A DNA stretch of 64,000 nt. Source: Streptomyces griseus subsp. griseus. GTDB lineage: Bacteria; Actinomycetota; Actinomycetes; Streptomycetales; Streptomycetaceae. The translations under genes and the position numbers were made by a program. The notes beneath the pieces are model-generated. The model was not told the origin of the DNA and ran no database searches. It saw nothing but the letters and a program-made list of their open reading frames with translations. Of the stretch, positions 19,582 through 26,155 are shown piece by piece. The first letter of the stretch is position 1. Every line of letters starts with the position of its first letter. The stretch lies in NCBI RefSeq assembly GCF_000720255.1, contig NZ_JOJE01000013.1, positions 248,001 through 312,000 on the forward strand, given 5' to 3'.

Positions 19582-20471
19582 CGCCCTCGCAGGTCCAGCA
19601 GTTCCACCACACCGGTCCCGTTCTCGTCCCCGTGCCCCTGCGCCAGCCTGCGTTCCATGAGCTCCATGTACGGCGTCAGCAGCTCCGGGCTGACCCGCTG
19701 TTCCCCGGCCGTGCGCAGCAGCGTGGCGTTGCCCGCGACCTGCATCGCGAGGTTGGAGACGACGTCGCGGGTGTAGTCGCCGCTCTGGAGCCCTTCGGCG
19801 CTCTGGTGCGCGGCCGGGGCCATCGCGGTGAGCCAGTCCACGAGCAGCGGTGCGAAGTCCTTCGGCGCGATGTCCTCCGGGCGGATCAGCGCGAAGGCGT
19901 GGGCGATGCCGGCGAACATGCCGCTCATCGCGCTCAGCAGCGCCACGTCGTGCAGCGCGGCGAAGCCCGGGTCGGCCCCGACGTAACGGGTGCCGGACGG
20001 GACGGCGAGCGTCTCGTGGTGCTCCTCGAACAGCTCGGCGGAGCCGCTGTAGAAGACGTAGCCGCCAGAGCCCGGGGCGCCGATCATCGGGGGGACGGCC
20101 ATGATCCCGGCGCCCAGGAAGCGGGCGCCGCGTTCCCCGGCCCAGGCGGCGCGCGCACGGTCCTGGGCCGGGGTGCCGGTGGTGAGGTTCACCAGGTCCC
20201 GCCCGGCGAGTGAGGTCCCGTCGAGGGCCTCGCCCACGGAGGCGTCGTCCAGCAGGCAGGCGATCACGAGCCGGTTCGCGGCCACGGCCTCGGCGGCGCT
20301 CGCGGCGACGGTGGCGCCCTCGGCGGCGAGTGGCTCGGCACGGGCAGCGGTGCGGTTCCAGACGGTCACCTCGTGCCCGGCGGCCAGCCAGACACGGGCG
20401 AGGGCGGTGCCCATGGCACCGGTGCCGAGAAGAGTCAGAGGGGTACGGGGAGCATTTGCGGTGTCGGTCAT
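19578..20471 (-). CDS. NAD(P)-dependent oxidoreductase, imine-reductase/beta-hydroxyacid-dehydrogenase family
   Basis: A 297-residue protein with the dinucleotide loop LLGTGAMGTALARVWL at ~13 and VTVWNRTAARAEPL at ~35, typical of the 6-phosphogluconate-dehydrogenase-like fold. PMIGAPGSGGYVFYSG at ~130 is like the imine reductase branch, where the usual catalytic Lys is replaced. The substrate is unknown. Its stop shares the CTAG with the convergent permease stop. It is divergent from an HxlR regulator, the usual arrangement for a redox-responsive pair. Confidence 0.87.
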   Translation of the reverse strand: MTDTANAPRTPLTLLGTGAMGTALARVWLAAGHEVTVWNRTAARAEPLAAEGATVAASAAEAVAANRLVIACLLDDASVGEALDGTSLAGRDLVNLTTGTPAQDRARAAWAGERGARFLGAGIMAVPPMIGAPGSGGYVFYSGSAELFEEHHETLAVPSGTRYVGADPGFAALHDVALLSAMSGMFAGIAHAFALIRPEDIAPKDFAPLLVDWLTAMAPAAHQSAEGLQSGDYTRDVVSNLAMQVAGNATLLRTAGEQRVSPELLTPYMELMERRLAQGHGDENGTGVVELLDLRGR

Positions 20472-20575
20472 GGCGTTTAGGCTCGTCGCAGGGGAAGCAC
20501 CCGCTCAAGTACGCACTTCGGAGTGGGTGGTTACTCCGGGGGAAGGGTGCAGGCAGCGCAAGGGGAGGGGCGGGC

Positions 20576-20989
20576 ATGGGGACGACCGGGCGACGGCCGG
20601 GGGCGTACGTCTGCGGGATCGACGCGGCGATGGACGTGATCGGCGGCAAGTGGAAGGTGCTGATCCTGTGGGCGCTGCACGAGCGCCCGTGCCGCTTCGG
20701 CGAGCTGCGCCGAGGCCTGCCGGGGGTGACCGAGAAGGTGCTGGCGGCGCAGTTGCGGGAGCTGGAGGCGGACGGCATCGTCCACCGGGAGGCCTACGAC
20801 GAGGTGCCGCCGCGCGTGGAGTACTCGCTGACGCCCCGCGGCACCGCCCTCAACGAGGCGCTGGCCCCGCTCGGCGCGTGGGGCAGGGAGAACGTCGTGA
20901 ACGGCCTGAGCGGCCCTCCCGCCGACTCACCGGCTCCCCGTGAGGTGCGCGAAGACGACCACGTTGCCCTGATAACCGGTGCCCGGTGA
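20576..20989 (+). CDS. HxlR family winged-helix regulator
   Basis: A 137-residue HxlR protein. GKWKVLILWALHERPCRFGELRRGLPG (split over ~23-50) includes the conserved Cys used for thiol or aldehyde sensing in this family, followed by the wing RVEYSLTPRGTAL. It probably controls the divergent oxidoreductase; the 104-bp gap has imperfect AGTA/TACT and ACT/AGT repeats. AGGGGAGGGG precedes ATG 20576. The last 63 bp run antisense to the sortase gene. Confidence 0.9.
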   Translation: MGTTGRRPGAYVCGIDAAMDVIGGKWKVLILWALHERPCRFGELRRGLPGVTEKVLAAQLRELEADGIVHREAYDEVPPRVEYSLTPRGTALNEALAPLGAWGRENVVNGLSGPPADSPAPREVREDDHVALITGAR

Positions 20990-21544
20990 GAAACCCCCGC
21001 CGCAGGTGATCACCCGCAGCTCCGGCCGCCGTGCCGCCCCGTACACCTTCTCGTCGGGGAAGTCCCGCGCGTCGTAGACCTCGACCGCGTCCACGGAGAA
21101 CAGCGCGACCGTGCCGTCGCGCCGGGCCACCTCGATGACGGCACCCTTCTTCGCCGCGCCCAGGCCGTAGAAGACGGCGGGGCCGTCGGCGTTGTCGACG
21201 TGCCCGGCGACGATCGCGGTGCCGGTCTCGCCCGGGGTCGTGCCGGCCTCGTACCAGCCGGCCAGGTTCTTCTCCCGCGCCGGCGGGACGTCCAGGCTGC
21301 CGGCACCGGTCAGGCGCAGGCCCATGAGGGGGGCGTCCACGCGGAGGGAGGGGATGCGGATCCGGTCGGGCGGGGAGGGTGGCAGCGGCGGGGCCGAGCG
21401 CGGGTCGGACGGCCCGGAGTGGGCCTCGGCCGCCGTGGGCTGCGGCGGGGCGTGCGTCTCGGAGCCGTTGCGCAGCAGCCAGGCGCCGGAGAGGAGGGCG
21501 GCCGCGGTGACGGCCGCCATGGCGGTGTTGCCGACTCTGCGCAT
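20927..21544 (-). CDS. Class F sortase
   Basis: A 205-residue sortase with an N-terminal membrane anchor (AMAAVTAAALLSGAWLL) and a Pro-rich spacer. The catalytic domain starts RIRIPSLRVDAPLMG (~62); His in AIVAGHVDNADG (~114) and Cys in RVITCGGGFSP (~180) are present. The usual Arg shortly after the Cys is not where expected: the segment reads GTGYQGNVVVFA. By family it would join a secreted protein to the cell surface; the adjacent exported protein is the likely partner. Its 3' end overlaps the HxlR gene antisense. Confidence 0.88.
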   Translation of the reverse strand: MRRVGNTAMAAVTAAALLSGAWLLRNGSETHAPPQPTAAEAHSGPSDPRSAPPLPPSPPDRIRIPSLRVDAPLMGLRLTGAGSLDVPPAREKNLAGWYEAGTTPGETGTAIVAGHVDNADGPAVFYGLGAAKKGAVIEVARRDGTVALFSVDAVEVYDARDFPDEKVYGAARRPELRVITCGGGFSPGTGYQGNVVVFAHLTGSR

Positions 21545-21664
21545 CTGCGAGCACCCTCCTCCTGCGTGACGGAGCCCCGTGCCCCCCCCCGGGCCGCGAG
21601 GGGCGTCGGACCCGGAGGGGGAGGGGACTTGCGGTACCGGCGGACGGACAGCGGAGGGTGTCCG

Positions 21665-22189
21665 TCAGATCCCGTCGCCTCTCGCCCGGCGATGCAGGAG
21701 CCAGGTACCGCCCGCGGCGGCGACGGCGAGAGCCGCCACACCGCCCGCGGTCTGTACGGGATCGGGGCCCAGGGCGCCGCCGACCCCCGTCTTCACACTT
21801 CCCCGCGGGGACACCTGGGCACGCTCGGAGGACAACGTCACCACCAGGTCGCCGGTGGCCCAGTCGTCGCCCTCGGTGCAGATCACGTCGATCTCGTACG
21901 TCCCCTGCTGCGCGCTCGGCGGCACCCGGAAGTGCCCGGTCGCCTCGCCCTCGTGCGCGGTCGGCGCGAGCGTGAAGTGACCGGCGCCCACCGCGCTGGC
22001 GTCCCCGGTCGCCGTACCGCTGTCACCGCACGAGGTGCTGGTCACCGTGACGTCGCCGCCCGGCACCACCGTGGCGGGGAACACCTCCAGACGGCCGCCG
22101 GTGTCACCGCCGTGCGCGGGCGCGGCGGCCGCGCCGGCCGCGGCGACGGCGAGCGCGGTACCGGTCAGCAGCCGGACGGTACGTCGCAT
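21665..22189 (-). CDS. Exported, C-terminally membrane-anchored protein next to the sortase
   Basis: A 174-residue protein of no recognised family. It has a Sec signal peptide ending around AHGGD (~28), a beta-rich extracellular part with two Cys (TSTSCGDSG, DVICTEGDD) that may form a disulfide, then a C-terminal helix VAALAVAAAGGTWLL and the tail HRRARGDGI. No LPxTG motif is seen, so it is either directly membrane-anchored or carries an unfamiliar sorting signal. The pairing with a class F sortase 120 bp downstream suggests a surface role. Confidence 0.75.
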   Translation of the reverse strand: MRRTVRLLTGTALAVAAAGAAAAPAHGGDTGGRLEVFPATVVPGGDVTVTSTSCGDSGTATGDASAVGAGHFTLAPTAHEGEATGHFRVPPSAQQGTYEIDVICTEGDDWATGDLVVTLSSERAQVSPRGSVKTGVGGALGPDPVQTAGGVAALAVAAAGGTWLLHRRARGDGI

Positions 22190-22404
22190 GGGTGCTCCCT
22201 CGAGCTCTGGTTGCCCTGTCCTTCCGAGGTAAGGGGCACCGGGCCGCGCCCGCTTCCCGAGAAGGCGCCGGGAGTGTGGTGAACGGGTGTCAGGGCGACC
22301 GGGTCAGCCGCCGTTTCAGCAGGTCACCGCCGTGTGCGGAGCGGACTGCGGAAAGCGGTCCGGGGAGGGGAAGAACGGGTGACCGGGGCCGCGCGGGCCA
22401 TGGC

Positions 22405-22436
22405 TTGACCTCAACAAAGGTTGAGGTACCACGCTG
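22405..22436 (+). promoter_or_regulatory. SoxR-type operator/promoter
   Basis: TTGACC (22405-22410) forms the -35; ACCTCAAC and GTTGAGGT (22408-22427) form a perfect palindrome with a 4-base centre inside a 19-bp spacer, ending in a -10-like CACGCT (22430-22435... overlapping). A stretched spacer with CCTCAA/TTGAGG arms is the SoxR (MerR family) signature. The start codon follows at 22443, so the leader is very short. Confidence 0.75.
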
Positions 22437-22442
22437 TGCCGC

Positions 22443-23033
22443 ATGAAGACACGCAGCGCTTCCGCGCCCCTGAACGTCACCGTCGTCGTCGGCAGCAACC
22501 GTCACGGCCGCTTCGGCCCCGTGGTCGCCGACTGGCTCCTCGACCGCGCCCGGTCCCGGGGCGACCTCGCCGTCCAGGTCGTCGACGTCGCCGAGACCGA
22601 CCTGCCGACCACCTTCGCCCGGTCCGACGAGGCGGCCGGAGTCCTGAAGTCGGTCAGCCCCAAACTCGCGGAGGCGGACGCGTTCATCGTGCTGACCCCC
22701 GAGTACAACCACTCCTATCCGGCGGGCCTGAAGAACCTCGTCGACTGGCACTACGCCGAGTGGCAGGCCAAACCCGTCGCCCTGGTCTCCTACGGCGGCG
22801 TCTCGGGCGGCCTGCGCGCGGTCGAACACCTCCGGCAGGTCTTCGCCGAGCTGCACGCCGTGACCCTCCGCGACACCGTCTCCTTCCACAACGCGGGCGC
22901 CTCCTTCGACGACGAGGGCCGCCTGCTGGAGCCCTCGGCACCGGACGCGGCGGCGAAGACGATGCTGGACCAACTCGTGTGGTGGGGGCTGGCGTTGCGG
23001 GAGGCGAGGGAGCGGCGGCCGTACGGGTCCTGA
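22443..23033 (+). CDS. NADPH-dependent FMN reductase (SoxR regulon type)
   Basis: A 196-residue flavodoxin-like reductase: VVVGSNRHGRFGPVVADWL (~13-31) binds FMN phosphate, TPEYNHSYPAGLKNLVDW (~85-102) is the family signature, and SYGGVSGGLRA follows at ~120. It transfers electrons from NADPH to FMN or quinones. The SoxR box directly upstream fits the known S. coelicolor SoxR target coding for an NADPH-dependent FMN reductase (SCO2478), induced by redox-active pigments. Monocistronic. Confidence 0.92.
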   Translation: MKTRSASAPLNVTVVVGSNRHGRFGPVVADWLLDRARSRGDLAVQVVDVAETDLPTTFARSDEAAGVLKSVSPKLAEADAFIVLTPEYNHSYPAGLKNLVDWHYAEWQAKPVALVSYGGVSGGLRAVEHLRQVFAELHAVTLRDTVSFHNAGASFDDEGRLLEPSAPDAAAKTMLDQLVWWGLALREARERRPYGS

Positions 23034-23069
23034 GGCCGCCGCGCCAGGTGCCCCGGCCTCGTGGCAGGC

Positions 23070-23804
23070 TCAGTGCGGCAGTCGCATGGCCAGTCCGTCC
23101 AGGACGATCTCCAGGGAGCCCGCGAACTTGTCGTCGCGCAGGGCGACCGGGTCGGTGGTCGCGGCCTGCGCGTCGGTGTAGGCGCCGGCCAGGTGGTCGT
23201 GGGCGGCGGCCGCCTCCTGGGCGGCGGGCAGCAGGCGGGCGATGAAGTCCGCCTCGCTCTCGCCGGACCGCGCGACCGTGGTGAGCCAGGCGGCCTCCGT
23301 GGTGCTCATGCCGATCGTGTACGACAGCACCGCGTCGATCGCCCGGCTCGGCTCGGGGAAGCCCGCCGCCGTGAACAGGGCGGCCAGCCGCTCGGAGAAC
23401 GTCATCAGGTTGGGGCCGAGATAGGCGAGGCCCGCCTGTCCCAGCACCGAGGACAGCCAGGGGTGCCGCAGCGCCGTGGCGCGGAAGGAGTGCGCGGCCT
23501 CGGCGGCGGCGGCGCGCCAGTCGGGGCTGTCCGCGTCCGGGACGTGGATCTCGGCGGCGACCTCGTCCACGGCGAGCTCCATCAGCTCGTCCTTGGTGGC
23601 GACATGCCGGTAGAGCGAGGTCGCGCCCGCGTTCAGACGGGCGCCCAGCTTGCGCATGCTCAGCGCCTCGATGCCCTCGGCGTCCAGCATCGCGACCGCC
23701 TCCCGGACGATCGCCGCACGGCTGAGGGCGGGCTGGTCGGGTTCGCGCCGGGTGCGGGCCCACACCGACGGGATGGGGTTCTGCTTCGACTTCGCGGCGG
23801 CCAT
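23070..23804 (-). CDS. TetR/AcrR family regulator with TetR-type C-terminal domain
   Basis: A 244-residue regulator. The helix-turn-helix is at ~28-72 (SRAAIVREAVAMLDAEGIEA, then LGARLNAGATSLYRHVATKD). The C-terminal part (FRATALRHPWLSSVLGQ, then TTEAAWL) resembles tetracycline-repressor-type ligand domains. No divergent target gene is adjacent; GCGTAC repeats at its own promoter suggest autoregulation. The ligand is unknown. Confidence 0.9.
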   Translation of the reverse strand: MAAAKSKQNPIPSVWARTRREPDQPALSRAAIVREAVAMLDAEGIEALSMRKLGARLNAGATSLYRHVATKDELMELAVDEVAAEIHVPDADSPDWRAAAAEAAHSFRATALRHPWLSSVLGQAGLAYLGPNLMTFSERLAALFTAAGFPEPSRAIDAVLSYTIGMSTTEAAWLTTVARSGESEADFIARLLPAAQEAAAAHDHLAGAYTDAQAATTDPVALRDDKFAGSLEIVLDGLAMRLPH

Positions 23805-23828
23805 GACGCTCGCCCCTCCTCCTGGTTC

Positions 23829-23854
23829 GCGTACAGCGTACGCATCAGCGTACA
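23829..23854. promoter_or_regulatory. GCGTAC repeat cluster, candidate TetR operator
   Basis: GCGTACA at 23829 and 23848 flank GCGTACGC at 23836-23843, an 8-bp palindrome. The cluster lies 25-50 bp upstream of the TetR start. Autoregulatory role is inferred. Confidence 0.5.
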
Positions 23855-23895
23855 GTGTTCGCGACGGAGGGGCGAGCGGAGGGGGCGACCTCGGC

Positions 23896-25548
23896 TCAGT
23901 TCACGTTCACTGCCTTCCACGCCGCCGCGACCGCGTTGTACTCGGTGCTGCCGCCGCCGTACAGGTCCTTCGCCGCGTCGAGGGTCGCCTTGCGGGCGCC
24001 CGCGTAGTCCGTCGAGGACGTCATGTAGACCGTCAGCGCCCGGTACCAGATCTTGCCGAGCTTGTCCCGGCCGATGCCCGTGACCGTGGAGCCGTCGTAG
24101 GTGGGGGAGTTGTAGGTGACGCCATTGATGGTCTTGGTGCCGCTGCCCTCGGCGAGGAGGTAGGCGAAGTGGTTGGCGACACCGGAGGAGTAGTGGACGT
24201 CGAGGTCGCCGAGCTTGCTGCTCCAGTAGTCCGCCGACTTGCCGTCCCTGGAGGGCTTGTCCATGGAGCGCAGGGCGTCCCGGCCGAAGCCGGAGCGGAC
24301 GACCTTCTCGCCGATCAGGTAGTCACCCTTGTCCGACGCGTTGTTCGCGTAGAACTCCACCAGCGTGCCGAAGATGTCGGACGTCGCCTCGTTCAGACCG
24401 CCCGACTCGCCCGAGTACGTCAGCGCGGCCGTCTTCGAGGTGACGCCGTGCGACATCTCGTGGCCGGCCACGTCCAGCGACACCAGCGGCCCGAGCTGGG
24501 TGCCGTCACCGTCGCCGTACGTCATGCAGAAGCAGGTGTCGTCCCAGAAGGCGTTGTTGTACCGGGTGCCGTAGTGCACCCGGTTGAACGAGCCCTTGCC
24601 GTCACCGGCGATGCCGTTCCGCCCATGGACGTTCTTGTAGTAGTCCCACGTCGTGTCGGTGCCGTACTGCGCGTCGACGGCCACGGTCGAGCGGTCGGAC
24701 GTCGCGCCCGTACCCCAGTGGTTGTCGGTGTCCGTGAACACCGTCGAGGGTGCCCGGCTGACGCAGACGTTGCCCAGGAAGCACAGGTCCGTCTTGTTCG
24801 CGGCGTCCCCGGTGTAGGTGCCGCCGCGCGTCGGATCCTTGAGCTGATACGTCGATCCCGACAGGGTCGTCCGCACCGGAACCGTGCCGCCGTACAGCGA
24901 CTTGCCGTCGCCCGACGCGGTCTCGATGTCGTCCCACGCGTCGATCTGCGTGCCGGTGCGGGCGTCCGTCAGCACCGTCCGCGAGACCGGGTTGCCGAGG
25001 GAGTCCTGGGCGGCCACATCGGTGCGCCAGGCGAGCCGCGGCTGGCCGTGCAGGGCGTCGACGACCAGCTCCGGCTTGGCGGTCAGCTTCTTCAGCGTCT
25101 CGCCGAGGTTCGCGGCACGCAGCGCGTTCGTCGCGATGTCGGCGGCCTTCGGGGCGGAGAGCGCGGGGACGATGCTCGCGAGGGAGATGTCGGCGCGGGT
25201 GGCCCGGTCCGTACTGCGGTACGCGCCGTCCTTGGCCAGGTGGACCACGAAGTCGCCGCCCAGCACGGGAAGTCGGCGGTAGGTGCGGTCGTAGCGCACA
25301 TGCTGCGTGCCGTCCGCGTCCACGACGACGTCACGAACGGATGTGCCCTGCGCGGAGGTCAGGCCCAGGCTCTTGGCGTAGTCCGCCAGGACTGACGCGG
25401 CGTTCTCGATCGCACTGGCGCGGGTCGGCCGCTCGGCCGCTTCGGCGGTGGGGGTGAGTGCGGCGGCCAGTAGGGTGGCGGTGGTGGCGGCCACTGCGGC
25501 GGTGGCGAGACGGCGGGTACCTCGGATGTGCGGCCGTATCCGGCTCAT
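23896..25548 (-). CDS. Secreted M4 family (thermolysin-like) neutral metalloprotease
   Basis: A 550-residue zinc endopeptidase precursor. Signal peptide ends near PTAEAAE (~38); an FTP-like propeptide occupies ~40-210 (YRRLPVLGGDFVVHL). The catalytic domain carries VAGHEMSHGV (~365) with both zinc His and the catalytic Glu, and GGLNEATSD (~386) with the third zinc ligand; HYSSGVANHFAYLL (~450) includes the transition-state His. Exported and self-processed by family rule. ATG 25548 has GAGGAG five bases upstream. A perfect 16-bp palindrome lies 69 bp upstream. Confidence 0.95.
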   Translation of the reverse strand: MSRIRPHIRGTRRLATAAVAATTATLLAAALTPTAEAAERPTRASAIENAASVLADYAKSLGLTSAQGTSVRDVVVDADGTQHVRYDRTYRRLPVLGGDFVVHLAKDGAYRSTDRATRADISLASIVPALSAPKAADIATNALRAANLGETLKKLTAKPELVVDALHGQPRLAWRTDVAAQDSLGNPVSRTVLTDARTGTQIDAWDDIETASGDGKSLYGGTVPVRTTLSGSTYQLKDPTRGGTYTGDAANKTDLCFLGNVCVSRAPSTVFTDTDNHWGTGATSDRSTVAVDAQYGTDTTWDYYKNVHGRNGIAGDGKGSFNRVHYGTRYNNAFWDDTCFCMTYGDGDGTQLGPLVSLDVAGHEMSHGVTSKTAALTYSGESGGLNEATSDIFGTLVEFYANNASDKGDYLIGEKVVRSGFGRDALRSMDKPSRDGKSADYWSSKLGDLDVHYSSGVANHFAYLLAEGSGTKTINGVTYNSPTYDGSTVTGIGRDKLGKIWYRALTVYMTSSTDYAGARKATLDAAKDLYGGGSTEYNAVAAAWKAVNVN

Positions 25549-25616
25549 CGGTCTCCTCGGGGCGGCGCCATGGGGCGCGTGGGGGAGGGGCGCCAGGGGT
25601 GTGTGAGGGCGGCGCT

Positions 25617-25632
25617 GATCTTGAACAAGATC
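25617..25632. promoter_or_regulatory. Palindrome between the metalloprotease and the GGCT-like gene
   Basis: GATCTTG (25617-25623) and CAAGATC (25626-25632) are exact inverse repeats around AA, in the 138-bp divergent gap. Probable operator for one or both genes; binding protein unknown. Confidence 0.45.
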
Positions 25633-25686
25633 TAAGGCGCCCCGAACGTGTCATGTCCATAGCGCGTTCGAGGAGGTGTGTGAGGG

Positions 25687-26112
25687 GTGAGAATCGTTTC
25701 TGTGACGCTCCCCTTCTTCGTCTACGGCACCCTCCGCCCCGGCCGGCCCAACCACGACCTCTTCCTGCGCGGCCGCACCCTGTCCGAGCAACCGGCCGTC
25801 ATGCGGGGGGCGGTGCTGTACGAAGGCCCCGGCTATCCCTACGTTGTGGAGGAGCCCGGCGGCACGGTGTACGGGGAGATCGTCACCGCACGACCGGAGG
25901 AGTACGGCGAGTTGCTCCGCACCCTCGACCGGCTGGAGGACTACGCGCCCGGCGATCCGCGCAACCTCTACGAGCGTGTCGAACGGGAGGTCACCCTCGT
26001 CGGCGACGGCGAGCCCGCACGGGCCTGGGTGTACGTGGCCGCCCCCGCCGTGGCCGCCCGGCTCCGGGCCCGCGGCAAGCGGATCGAGGGCGGGGACTGG
26101 TCGGCGGGGTGA
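25687..26112 (+). CDS. Gamma-glutamylcyclotransferase/AIG2-like protein
   Basis: A 141-residue protein of the cyclotransferase fold. FFVYGTLRPGRPNH (~10-23) is the substrate-binding loop, and Glu in LDRLEDY (~97-103) is the expected catalytic acid. Family members release 5-oxoproline from gamma-glutamyl compounds, but many bacterial ones have unknown substrates. GTG 25687 is used (AGGAGG ten bases upstream); GTG 25702 is possible. Convergent with the nitrate reductase gene. Confidence 0.8.
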   Translation: MRIVSVTLPFFVYGTLRPGRPNHDLFLRGRTLSEQPAVMRGAVLYEGPGYPYVVEEPGGTVYGEIVTARPEEYGELLRTLDRLEDYAPGDPRNLYERVEREVTLVGDGEPARAWVYVAAPAVAARLRARGKRIEGGDWSAG

Positions 26113-26155
26113 GCGGACCGAGTGCGGGGATGGGGCGGCTCGCTGAACCGGCGGC

